A stretch of 64,000 bases of DNA from Akkermansia sp. (GTDB taxonomy: Bacteria > Verrucomicrobiota > Verrucomicrobiia > Verrucomicrobiales > Akkermansiaceae). The notes under the pieces were generated by a model that was not told the DNA's origin, did not search any database, and saw only the letters and a list, made by a program, of their open reading frames with translations. Within the stretch, counting starts at the first letter, position 1. Each line of letters begins with the position of its first letter. A program made the translations under genes and the position numbers. Shown here in pieces: positions 46,947-53,805 of this stretch. The DNA lies in NCBI GenBank assembly GCA_030525455.1, contig JAUNER010000005.1, positions 43,830-107,829 on the forward strand. The letters are read 5' to 3'.

Positions 46947-47639
46947 TTAACGATTAATAGGTGAAAGATTGCCAAGAGCTTGACGATAAAGAGCCACAGG
47001 CCATTGCCCCGGTGCCGTAGCCCGGCCATCTAAATGCCCATAAATGAGGCAAGAACCATGCTGTGCGTATGCAAGGCGAGAAATGGGGCCCAGTTCCCCC
47101 ATGCCCATCACGGCCACATCGCCCTTTCGGCGGTGTAGTAGAGATATACCCGTGGCTATGTCTGTAAAGCTATGCAGGGTGTAGGCAAATTTGACTATAT
47201 CAGCACGGAGTTGTCGGGCGTATTTTTCCTGCTCATGCAGGTAATCTTCACCCGGTGTTTGCAGGAAATCATGCCCGGATGCAATGATGATGACGCCTCG
47301 AGCCTTGGCTTTTTGTATTAGCTCTTGCGTTTTTTCTAAGTGCTTAATCTCTATGTCAAGTGCCGTGGCGTAGGGTAGGTAGTTTTCCATGAGTCGGAAT
47401 CTGGTACTGTCGTCTATGGGGGTTATACCTCCTTCATCGGGGCATCTGACTGTTACCAATATCGGCATATCGGGTTTGTAGGCCATTACCTCCGCAGCAG
47501 ATAGCTCCTGTGGTAATCCATCTACCCGTAGCTCTACCCAATCACATACATCACTTAAGGTTTTCCCCTGCAAACTTTTCCATTGTTCCCAATCAGAAAC
47601 AGATGCGATGATTTTCGGTGGGTAAGCTTGATTTATCAT
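46947..47639 (-). CDS. aroD: 3-dehydroquinate dehydratase, type I
   Basis: A 230-residue class I enzyme of the shikimate pathway that forms a Schiff base with 3-dehydroquinate. The N-terminal strand has VELRVDG, the active-site His is in IIASGHDF, and the Schiff-base lysine is in ADIVKFAYTLHS. The C-terminal loop reads YGHLDGRATAPGQWP. Length is normal. It is the first gene of an operon with menA and two envelope genes. A good promoter with the -10 box only 6 nt before the ATG suggests a leaderless mRNA. Confidence 0.94.
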   Translation of the reverse strand: MINQAYPPKIIASVSDWEQWKSLQGKTLSDVCDWVELRVDGLPQELSAAEVMAYKPDMPILVTVRCPDEGGITPIDDSTRFRLMENYLPYATALDIEIKHLEKTQELIQKAKARGVIIIASGHDFLQTPGEDYLHEQEKYARQLRADIVKFAYTLHSFTDIATGISLLHRRKGDVAVMGMGELGPISRLAYAQHGSCLIYGHLDGRATAPGQWPVALYRQALGNLSPINR

Positions 47640-47645
47640 GCCTTT

Positions 47646-47674
47646 ACTATCCTGATTTCTTCCCTTGGGGTCAA
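47646..47674 (-). promoter_or_regulatory. aroD-menA promoter, leaderless arrangement
   Basis: On the - strand TTGACC (47674-47669), a 17-nt spacer and GATAGT (47651-47646) are followed by exactly 6 nt and the ATG at 47639. Confidence 0.6.
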
Positions 47675-47757
47675 TCTTTTATTCCTCCCTCATTCCTTTT
47701 TGTTTTTCTAAACGGAATGCTGATTTTTATCTTTGTCTGCTCATGCCTTGCATAGAT

Positions 47758-47790
47758 AAAAATTGCCCGAGGGTTCTCACCCCCGGGCTT
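47758..47790 (-). terminator. Terminator of the left PEP-CTERM gene (locus 1)
   Basis: GCCCGAGGG and CCCCCGGGC pair around a 6-nt loop with a T-rich tail on the - strand (AATTTTTATC). Its GC-rich stem resembles the one after the right gene of the same pair (49627-49660). Confidence 0.85.
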
Positions 47791-47824
47791 TTAGTTATAA
47801 AGAAAACAATGTGTCGTTGATTTT

Positions 47825-48577
47825 CTAGCGACGACGACGAATCATCAATGCTGCCAAACCAAGCAAGCTAAGGGAGGCTGTGGCCGGTTCGGGTACCATT
47901 TCGCCATCAAGGGCAAAATTGTTCATCATAACGATACTGTTACTGCCAGTTACCTGATTTGTTTCTGCAACCAGAATTACTTTTTGATCTGTTCCTTGAT
48001 TTTTCAGACTTTCAACGATATCTGAAGATAAAGTCAGTTTTACATTGGGTGAATCTGTGAGAAGATTGTCACCAGTTTTTGTATTGTATACAGATGATAC
48101 ATAAGAACCCTCACTTGTGATAAAACCAAATTTTATCTCATGATTTGTATTATTGTTACCAGCTACACGTGAAGCATCGAAAGATAATGTAAGATCACCA
48201 ATGAAATTTGCTAATAAATCTGCACTTAGGGTAAAAGCAATTCCACCATTTGCGGAATCTGCTTTTGGCCCACCGGCTATAAGACTTACACCATTCGGGG
48301 TGATAGTATCTTTGTTAGTATAGCCAACATTGAAGTTGCAAGTCCCATTTACATACCAAGTATTGGTATTTGTGAATAAGTTAGACAAATCTGAGTAAGA
48401 TGTTGACGTGGAGAATGTGCCATTTACTGATGTAGCAGTATTTATGGGATTATTTGCATAATAACCTTCTCCACCACCAATAACAGCACCATAAGTGTTA
48501 TTTAAATCATCCAGAGACATGGTAGCCCCGGAAGCAAGGCCTGCTACTGCGAAAAGAGTAATCAATGACTTCTTCAT
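47825..48577 (-). CDS. PEP-CTERM surface protein, left gene of divergent pair 1
   Basis: A 250-residue exported protein. A signal peptide (MKKSLITLFAVAGLASGA) is followed by a Thr/Asn/Ser-rich beta-type domain with no recognised fold. The C-terminus is a PEP-CTERM signal (PEPATASLSLLGL, hydrophobic, RRRR). Such tails are recognised by exosortase-like enzymes, so surface or extracellular location is expected. The last ~65 bp are nearly identical to those of the three other small PEP-CTERM genes here. It diverges from 48913-49590, and the invertible-promoter-like element lies between them. In the present orientation it faces the end without TTGACT, so it may be off. Confidence 0.82.
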   Translation of the reverse strand: MKKSLITLFAVAGLASGATMSLDDLNNTYGAVIGGGEGYYANNPINTATSVNGTFSTSTSYSDLSNLFTNTNTWYVNGTCNFNVGYTNKDTITPNGVSLIAGGPKADSANGGIAFTLSADLLANFIGDLTLSFDASRVAGNNNTNHEIKFGFITSEGSYVSSVYNTKTGDNLLTDSPNVKLTLSSDIVESLKNQGTDQKVILVAETNQVTGSNSIVMMNNFALDGEMVPEPATASLSLLGLAALMIRRRR

Positions 48578-48632
48578 GTGTTTGTATAAACGTTAATTTT
48601 AGAGAGATTTGCCCCTCTCAAGGGCTAGATTA

Positions 48633-48813
48633 CAGCATTTAGAATGCTGATATCATTATCAATGAGTTATACATTGATTATCAGTTGCCGATTTTCTTTT
48701 ATGCCCGAAAATCGGGCATTTCGCAGCATAGCGATTCTCCACTCTGTGTGGAAAAATCATTGATTTTACAATTTTTCCGATACAAAAGCGTTGACTCAGC
48801 ATTCTAAATACTG
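48633..48813 (+). repeat. 181-bp repeat element, copy 1 (candidate invertible promoter)
   Basis: Ends are CAGCATTTAGAATGCTG (48633-48649) and CAGCATTCTAAATACTG (48797-48813), inverted repeats of each other with one mismatch. Inside are further palindromes: ATCAATG/CATTGAT (48658-48678), ATGCCCGAAAATCGGGCAT (48701-48719), TCCAC/GTGGA and AAAATCATTGATTTT. TTGACT (48791-48796) sits directly inside the right end. The reverse complement recurs at 62927-63107 with 6 differences in 181 positions. The + strand is given as reference orientation. Confidence 0.9.
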
Positions 48814-48831
48814 TCACCGCCATCATGCTCA

Positions 48832-48848
48832 CAGCATTCTAAATGCTG
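48832..48848. repeat. Third copy of the 17-bp palindrome at locus 1
   Basis: CAGCATTCTAAATGCTG, a perfect match to the reverse complement of the left element end and part of a 19-bp palindrome. It lies 18 nt outside the right end of the element and is followed directly by TAGTAT. Confidence 0.85.
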
Positions 48849-48912
48849 TAGTATTTTTTGCGAAGGGGATTGAGAATCTCCTAAAATGTTAACGTAAAAA
48901 TACATACTTCAT

Positions 48913-49590
48913 ATGAAGAAATCTCTAATCACAATGTTTGCCCTTGCCGGTTTGGCATCCGGGGCTACTTTGTCACTTCCCGGTCAGAGTGATTTCACTT
49001 GGATTCCCGGTAGCAATGCTAGCGGTATCGGTGCAGGGGCAGATGCTACACTTATTCAGACATGGGCTGAATATACAGAAGGTGCAGCAGGAGACTTAGT
49101 CGGTTGGTTTGCAGGTACAGGCCAAGCGTATGCTCAGAATGCTTATAACGAAATCTTTGTCACGGGCACAGATTCATTTGTTTTCAAGAGCCGTCCTGCC
49201 CTTTCCGGTGAATACATGATTATGGGTGTAGCCCTTACAGAAGACATCAGCTCTGTAACATTGTCATTCTCTAATAATAACAGAGTTGGCTACTCCTTGT
49301 GGGCCTACGATACAGAAGCAAATACTGTTACAGAACTTATTGCCAGCACAGTATCTGCAGGCGGTAGCACCGTAAATGCTACCTATGACACAGCAGAAAT
49401 AAGTTCAGAAAACACTGTATTATTAGCTCATTGGACAGCTAATGCTGCAGGTCAGGGTAATGCCGGTGGTGGTACAGACGTCAACGTCACAGGTATTTCT
49501 TTGAGCTATACTGCTTCAGTACCCGAACCGGCTACAGCTTCCCTTAGCTTGCTTGGTTTGGCAGCGTTGATGATTCGTCGTCGTCGCTAA
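48913..49590 (+). CDS. PEP-CTERM surface protein, right gene of divergent pair 1
   Basis: A 225-residue exported protein. The signal peptide (MKKSLITMFALAGLASGA) is almost the same as that of its divergent neighbour. The mature part (TEYTEGAAGD-like region, VTLSFSNNNRVGYSLWAYD) looks like a beta-sandwich but I do not recognise a family. It ends with the shared PEP-CTERM tail. TTGACT of the element points toward this gene, but the hexamer 17 nt further on (TCACCG) is a poor -10, so its expression state is unclear. No Shine-Dalgarno sequence is seen. A strong terminator follows. Confidence 0.82.
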   Translation: MKKSLITMFALAGLASGATLSLPGQSDFTWIPGSNASGIGAGADATLIQTWAEYTEGAAGDLVGWFAGTGQAYAQNAYNEIFVTGTDSFVFKSRPALSGEYMIMGVALTEDISSVTLSFSNNNRVGYSLWAYDTEANTVTELIASTVSAGGSTVNATYDTAEISSENTVLLAHWTANAAGQGNAGGGTDVNVTGISLSYTASVPEPATASLSLLGLAALMIRRRR

Positions 49591-49626
49591 AAAATCTACG
49601 ACACATTGTTTTCTTTATAACTGAAA

Positions 49627-49660
49627 GCCCGGGGGTGAGTGCCCCCGGGCGATTTTTTTT
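49627..49660 (+). terminator. Terminator of the right PEP-CTERM gene (locus 1)
   Basis: GCCCGGGGG and CCCCCGGGC form a very stable stem with a short loop, followed by GATTTTTTTT. Confidence 0.92.
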
Positions 49661-49755
49661 AGGGACACACAGAAGAGAGAGACGATAAAAAGGTAAATAA
49701 TAGAGAGAAATGGAATTCGATTGAAATATAAGTAGAATTAAGGTATAAAAGAGGA

Positions 49756-50136
49756 ATGATACGACAGATTTTACCATATACGGTAGCCATAGGCCTATGC
49801 AGTATAGTCTACGGGATAGAGACAGAGGAAAGTCAAATGAAAGCAGACTTAGAGGTAGGCGGAGTGAAACAAATAGAATTACCCTCAAATCCCTCGACCG
49901 GGTATAAATGGGAGTTAGCCATCATTATGGATGATAGCGAACCCATAAAGGTAGAAGTCACAAAAAAAATACCTGAAGAAAAAATAGGCATCATAGGAGC
50001 AGGGGGGCTAACTGTGATAACAATAAAAGGCATAAACCCGGGAAACGCCCAATGTATACTGGAATACAAACGTCCATGGGAAAAAGATAAGGCCCCTGTA
50101 AAACGAGTCACAGTAGATGTGAGCGTGAAGAAATAA
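49756..50136 (+). CDS. Chagasin-like inhibitor of papain-type cysteine proteases (I42)
   Basis: A 126-residue exported protein with an N-terminal signal peptide (about 20 residues). The three inhibitory loops of the chagasin/amoebiasin family are visible in order: NPSTGYKWEL, then IGAGGLTVITIKGI, then YKRPWEKDKAPV. Family members block C1 cysteine proteases such as cathepsins. In a host-associated bacterium it could protect surface proteins from host or rival proteases. No protease gene of that type is adjacent. A hairpin follows. Confidence 0.85.
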   Translation: MIRQILPYTVAIGLCSIVYGIETEESQMKADLEVGGVKQIELPSNPSTGYKWELAIIMDDSEPIKVEVTKKIPEEKIGIIGAGGLTVITIKGINPGNAQCILEYKRPWEKDKAPVKRVTVDVSVKK

Positions 50137-50142
50137 AATACA

Positions 50143-50167
50143 CCCCTGAATCATAGGGATTCAGGGG
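50143..50167. terminator. Hairpin between chagasin-like gene and capsid gene
   Basis: CCCCTGAATC and GATTCAGGGG pair around a 5-nt loop. On the - strand it is followed by TGTATTTTATTTC, so it best serves the capsid gene that ends at 50220. Confidence 0.7.
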
Positions 50168-50219
50168 AGATGTCTAAATCAATTAATACATCGCCTTGGT
50201 AATCACTGATGGTCTCTAG

Positions 50220-51137
50220 CTAAGCTGATTCATCACAAAGGACCTTTACAAAGGCCTCTTCTTGTAAGCGAGTAGCACCGCAGGCGAATTTTGCACGAAC
50301 TTGGAGAGCCTCTTCCATATCATCACGGACAGAGATTTTTACCTTAAAGTCGTTCCAAATACCGAATTGAGCTTTGCTCTTCACCCAAGCCAGACAGATT
50401 CGATTACCCTCTTCATCCTTAGGCAAGCGTTGTGTGCGTACAAATTTGAAGCCCATAAATGTATCAATTTTACCTTCAACGAGAGCCTTTACATTGTTGA
50501 AATCATAGCTACTTACCTCAGTTTCTCGAAGAAGGCTCATGATTTGGGAGCTGGTAACGGCAATGACTAATTGGTCACCAAACTGAGGTGCATCTTGATT
50601 CCAAGCTTCTTTTTCTTCCAGCAATTGAAGGGTAGCACGAAGTTTAGCCACCGTGAGATTGCTAGAACTCTCAGAGCCGGACTCAACGTATGATGCCGGG
50701 ATGATTTGATTTTCGGAGAACGGCACGGCAGTCATGCCGTCTTCGCCAATGTAATTGGTATCCATAAATCCGGAAATCATCACATCATCCATGCGTCTGC
50801 CGGCAGCCGCTTGAAGCCCCTCAATGGTTTTGCTTACAGGGACGTCGATATCCCCTAATTGCATACCATCAAATTCATCAAAGCCAATAGCCTTTGTAAA
50901 CATACGCGGGCGAATCGAGCGACGAGTCGTTGGTGCTTCATTTAATGTTGTGGCAGAGACTCGACCTGTTTTTTCAGTAAAGTCGAGTACGCCAAATTGG
51001 TCTAGGAAGACCACTTTCCCGGAGAGGTCACGCATCACACTCACATAGTTCTCTAATCGAGAAGCATGTTGTTGGAGCATGGTTCCCCACTTATTAGTGT
51101 ATTTTACCTGATAGTTTTCTGTAATAGTTACAGCCAT
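50220..51137 (-). CDS. Phage-type major capsid protein, isolated
   Basis: A 305-residue protein that resembles tailed-phage major capsid proteins: an N-terminal MAVTITENYQVKYTNKWGTMLQQHASRLE, a central DVPVSKTIEGLQAAAGRRMDDVMISGF with the R-R-x-D pattern, and a late VRAKFACGATRLQEEAFVKVLCDE. No terminase, portal, scaffold, tail or integrase gene lies nearby; neighbours are cellular genes. I choose the ATG at 51137 because the frame extending to 51230 has an uncharacteristic leading peptide. The coding frame is intact. It may be the last remnant of a prophage or a capsid gene kept for a cellular use. Confidence 0.75.
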   Translation of the reverse strand: MAVTITENYQVKYTNKWGTMLQQHASRLENYVSVMRDLSGKVVFLDQFGVLDFTEKTGRVSATTLNEAPTTRRSIRPRMFTKAIGFDEFDGMQLGDIDVPVSKTIEGLQAAAGRRMDDVMISGFMDTNYIGEDGMTAVPFSENQIIPASYVESGSESSSNLTVAKLRATLQLLEEKEAWNQDAPQFGDQLVIAVTSSQIMSLLRETEVSSYDFNNVKALVEGKIDTFMGFKFVRTQRLPKDEEGNRICLAWVKSKAQFGIWNDFKVKISVRDDMEEALQVRAKFACGATRLQEEAFVKVLCDESA

Positions 51138-51486
51138 AGTATTATTTATTTCTTGTTTGTTGATTTGTAAAGACAGAGAAAAGACGCTGTCTTTAACCGA
51201 CTCGATGAGGAAAAAACTCGTGCCATACACCCCGATGGTATACGAACGATTCTTCCTGTCGGTAGGTGGAGTATGGGTGAAAATCTGCCGGATTTCATCT
51301 CGCCAAATACGGCACTCCTTTGGTTAAGATGGTTGAAATGCCCAATTTTCGGGGAGAAAAAGCGAAAATTGGTGAATAAAAATATGACAAATGTAGGAAT
51401 TATTTGTTTGAGGGTAAAGAAAATACGTAAACGAAGTAATTTTACTCTCGCCCCAAGCCGCAAAAAGGAGTATACTCTGCCTCGAC
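51138..51486. other. Gap between the capsid gene and the antiporter gene
   Basis: Contains a small palindrome AAAGACGCTGTCTTT (51180-51194), a hairpin CCAATTTTCG/CGAAAATTGG (51342-51372) and TATACT (51471-51476) 10 nt before the antiporter ATG. AAAGGAG at 51464-51470 lies upstream of that -10 box and so would not be in the mRNA. No gene is seen. Confidence 0.6.
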
Positions 51487-53100
51487 ATGGAGCGAACCAG
51501 TTATAGTACAAAAGCTTTTACACTTCGCACAGTGCTGCTGAGTATTCTGACAGTTATTTTGTTCATGTTTGCAAGTCAGACAGCAGAGGCGGCATCGAAA
51601 GAAGTAAAGCCGGCTTATCCTTCGATGGAAGAAGGGGTGAAATCACAGTACAGTCACTTCCCCATTCCTCTTAATCAATATAAGCCGACAGCCCCCGATG
51701 CGAGTTTAGTAGAGATTCTGGTACAGAGAAACGAAGAATCAAACGGCTTTAACCTAGCAGTGACCCTTGTCTTTTTCGGAGCAATTATTCATACATTTTT
51801 AGCCAGTCGCTTTGAACGTCTCTCGCATCGTTTAGCCCAGCGATATAAAGAAAAATTAAAATCCAACAAATTCCGAGTGATGCACCCGGAAGAAAGAATG
51901 CCTGTATCATTCTTTTCATCATTATTTCACTTTTTAGGGGAAGTAGAAGCCGTATTTGGTATTTGGATTATACCTTTCATGATAGTGTGCTGGAAGTACT
52001 ACTCATTTGAAGACTTTTCTGCCTATTTGAACTTTGACTGTTCCTTTATTGAGCCGATGTTTGTGATGATAATCATGATTATCGCCTCATCACGCCCGAT
52101 TTTCAAACTAGCGGAACGGGCTGTTTGTCTGGGGGCAAATTTGGGGAAAGGTACGCCCGGGGCTTGGTGGATATCTGTAATGTGTTTATCTCCATTGTTG
52201 GGTTCCTTAATTACAGAGCCGGCCGCCATGACCATTGGGGCACTTATACTTAGCAAGAAATTTTACGATTTGAAGCCTAAGCGGACGCTCATGTATGCCA
52301 CCTTGGCTTTATTATTTGTCAATATTTCTATAGGTGGCACATTGACGCACTTTGCTGCACCGCCTGTGGTGATGGTGGCAGAGAAGTGGGATTGGGGGTT
52401 ATCGCATATGTTCTGTCATTTTGGATGGAAAGCCATTGTTGCCGTCATCATTTCAAACATTGCCTATTATTTCCTATTTAGGAAAGAATTTGCTCGCTTA
52501 GCGGAGCAACAACGTGAGATGAGCGAATTTGACGACGCCATACCGCAATCCTGGGAAGACCGCAACGACACCATACCGCTATGGGTTACATTAGTACACG
52601 TTTGTTTCTTAACATGGACGGTGATATTTGCCCATGAGCCGGTCATGTTTATCGGTAGCTTCCTTTTCTTTATTGGTTTCACAGTAACAACGCCTCAGTA
52701 CCAAAACCACATGGCACTACGTGTGCCGATGATGGTAGGCTTTTTCCTAGCCGGATTAGTGATACTAGGGGGGGTACAAGCCTGGTGGTTGGAACCCGTA
52801 CTTGCTCGCTTGGGTGATTATGCTATGGCAGGGGCAACGTTACTTACTGCCTTTAACGACAATGCTGCGGTGACATTCCTAGCCTCTACAGTGCCGAATT
52901 TACCGGAATCTGTGAAATATGCCGTGGTAGCCGGTGCTGTAACCGGTGGTGGTTTAACGGTGATAGCCAACGCCCCGAACCCTGCAGGGCAGGCGATTTT
53001 GGGTAAGTATTTCCAAGGGATTAACCCTTTATGGTTATTTGCGTGGGCATTATTCCCGACAGTTGTGGTTTATATATTCTTTAGCTGTTTCGGCAACTAA
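51487..53100 (+). CDS. Putative Na+/H+ antiporter (ion transporter family)
   Basis: A 537-residue membrane protein. An N-terminal hydrophobic signal or first helix (ending AEAA) is followed by a periplasmic segment and about ten membrane helices. The ITEPAAMTIGA and GGTLTHFAAPPVVMVAEKW stretches resemble the paired re-entrant motifs of this ion-transporter group, and NDNAAVTFLAS with ANAPNPAGQAIL repeat the pattern in the second half. This matches the family described as putative Na+/H+ antiporters (Na_H_antiport_3). Ion specificity is not proven. TATACT lies 10 nt before the ATG. Confidence 0.8.
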   Translation: MERTSYSTKAFTLRTVLLSILTVILFMFASQTAEAASKEVKPAYPSMEEGVKSQYSHFPIPLNQYKPTAPDASLVEILVQRNEESNGFNLAVTLVFFGAIIHTFLASRFERLSHRLAQRYKEKLKSNKFRVMHPEERMPVSFFSSLFHFLGEVEAVFGIWIIPFMIVCWKYYSFEDFSAYLNFDCSFIEPMFVMIIMIIASSRPIFKLAERAVCLGANLGKGTPGAWWISVMCLSPLLGSLITEPAAMTIGALILSKKFYDLKPKRTLMYATLALLFVNISIGGTLTHFAAPPVVMVAEKWDWGLSHMFCHFGWKAIVAVIISNIAYYFLFRKEFARLAEQQREMSEFDDAIPQSWEDRNDTIPLWVTLVHVCFLTWTVIFAHEPVMFIGSFLFFIGFTVTTPQYQNHMALRVPMMVGFFLAGLVILGGVQAWWLEPVLARLGDYAMAGATLLTAFNDNAAVTFLASTVPNLPESVKYAVVAGAVTGGGLTVIANAPNPAGQAILGKYFQGINPLWLFAWALFPTVVVYIFFSCFGN

Positions 53101-53119
53101 GCAATTGTGAAGAAGCTCT

Positions 53120-53716
53120 ATGTTTACTGGTTTAGTAGAGACAACCGGGCGAGTGGATAGCATACAGCCCATAGATGGCGGTGCCAGACTTACCTTACAA
53201 ATTCCCTTTGCCGCCGAGTTGGCATTAGGTGATTCAGTAGCCGTCAATGGCTGTTGTTTGACAGTAGATGCCGTACAGGGTGAATTGGTATCCTTTGATT
53301 TGCTGTCTCAAACTCTACGCGTTACTAGTTTAGGGGACTTAGTGTGTGGGAGTTTGGTAAACTTGGAGCGAGCTATGTCTGCCATGGCTCGGTTTGGTGG
53401 GCATTTTGTCATGGGACACGTCGATAGTGTAGGTCAAGTAGCGAGTATAAGCCCGATTGGTCAAGACCATTGTCTCAAGGTAGAGATACCCATGGAATTG
53501 GCTCGTTACTGCATCGACAAAGGTTCCATAACCATTGATGGTATTTCTCTAACTATTGCCAAAATTCAGGAGAATTTACTCGAATTCTGGATTACTCCGC
53601 ACACTTTTGAGCGAACCAACTTGCAAGTTAAGCAAGCAGGTGACAGCGTCAATTTAGAGGTTGATATGCTGGCAAAGTATGTAGAGAAAATTTTTGAGGC
53701 AAGGGGGAAGAATTAA
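53120..53716 (+). CDS. ribE: Riboflavin synthase, alpha chain
   Basis: A 198-residue enzyme that converts two 6,7-dimethyl-8-ribityllumazines to riboflavin. It has two homologous lumazine-binding halves. The N-terminus MFTGLVETTGRV is diagnostic, followed by VAVNGCCLTVDAV and GGHFVMGHVDSVG, and repeated in ITIDGISLTI and TPHTFERTNL. Length is typical. It begins 19 nt after the antiporter stop, so the two may share a transcript. A strong terminator follows. Confidence 0.97.
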   Translation: MFTGLVETTGRVDSIQPIDGGARLTLQIPFAAELALGDSVAVNGCCLTVDAVQGELVSFDLLSQTLRVTSLGDLVCGSLVNLERAMSAMARFGGHFVMGHVDSVGQVASISPIGQDHCLKVEIPMELARYCIDKGSITIDGISLTIAKIQENLLEFWITPHTFERTNLQVKQAGDSVNLEVDMLAKYVEKIFEARGKN

Positions 53717-53736
53717 TTTTTCTTTACAAAGCTGAT

Positions 53737-53775
53737 AAAAAAAGGGTCGTGGTATATAAGCACGACCCTTTTTTA
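53737..53775. terminator. Bidirectional terminator between ribE and dsbD
   Basis: AAAAAAAGGGTCGTG and CACGACCCTTTTTT form a symmetric hairpin with a 9-nt loop and A/T runs on both sides. Confidence 0.92.
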
Positions 53776-53805
53776 TGATGATGAGAGTTAATTGAAACGT
53801 CTCGC

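Larger units (their letters stand above)
48578..48912. other. Intergenic region of PEP-CTERM pair 1
   Basis: Holds the 181-bp element (48633-48813), a third 17-bp palindrome (48832-48848), a -10-like TAATCT (48632-48627, - strand) just left of the element and a -10-like TAGTAT (48849-48854, + strand) just right of the third palindrome. Confidence 0.8.

Noticed and set aside
48633..48813. Ordinary MITE or insertion-sequence fragment
   Set aside because: Not excluded, but no target duplications are visible and the flanking hexamers keep their orientation while the interior is inverted, which favours inversion.
48633..48848. CRISPR array
   Set aside because: Only three 17-bp palindromes, unequal spacing and no cas genes; the 181-bp unit recurs inverted elsewhere.
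50220..51137. Prophage
   Set aside because: No terminase, portal, tail, lysis or integrase gene is nearby, so only a single capsid-type gene is claimed.
51138..51230. 31-residue N-terminal extension of the capsid gene
   Set aside because: The extension does not resemble the capsid family; MAVTIT at 51137 is the natural start.
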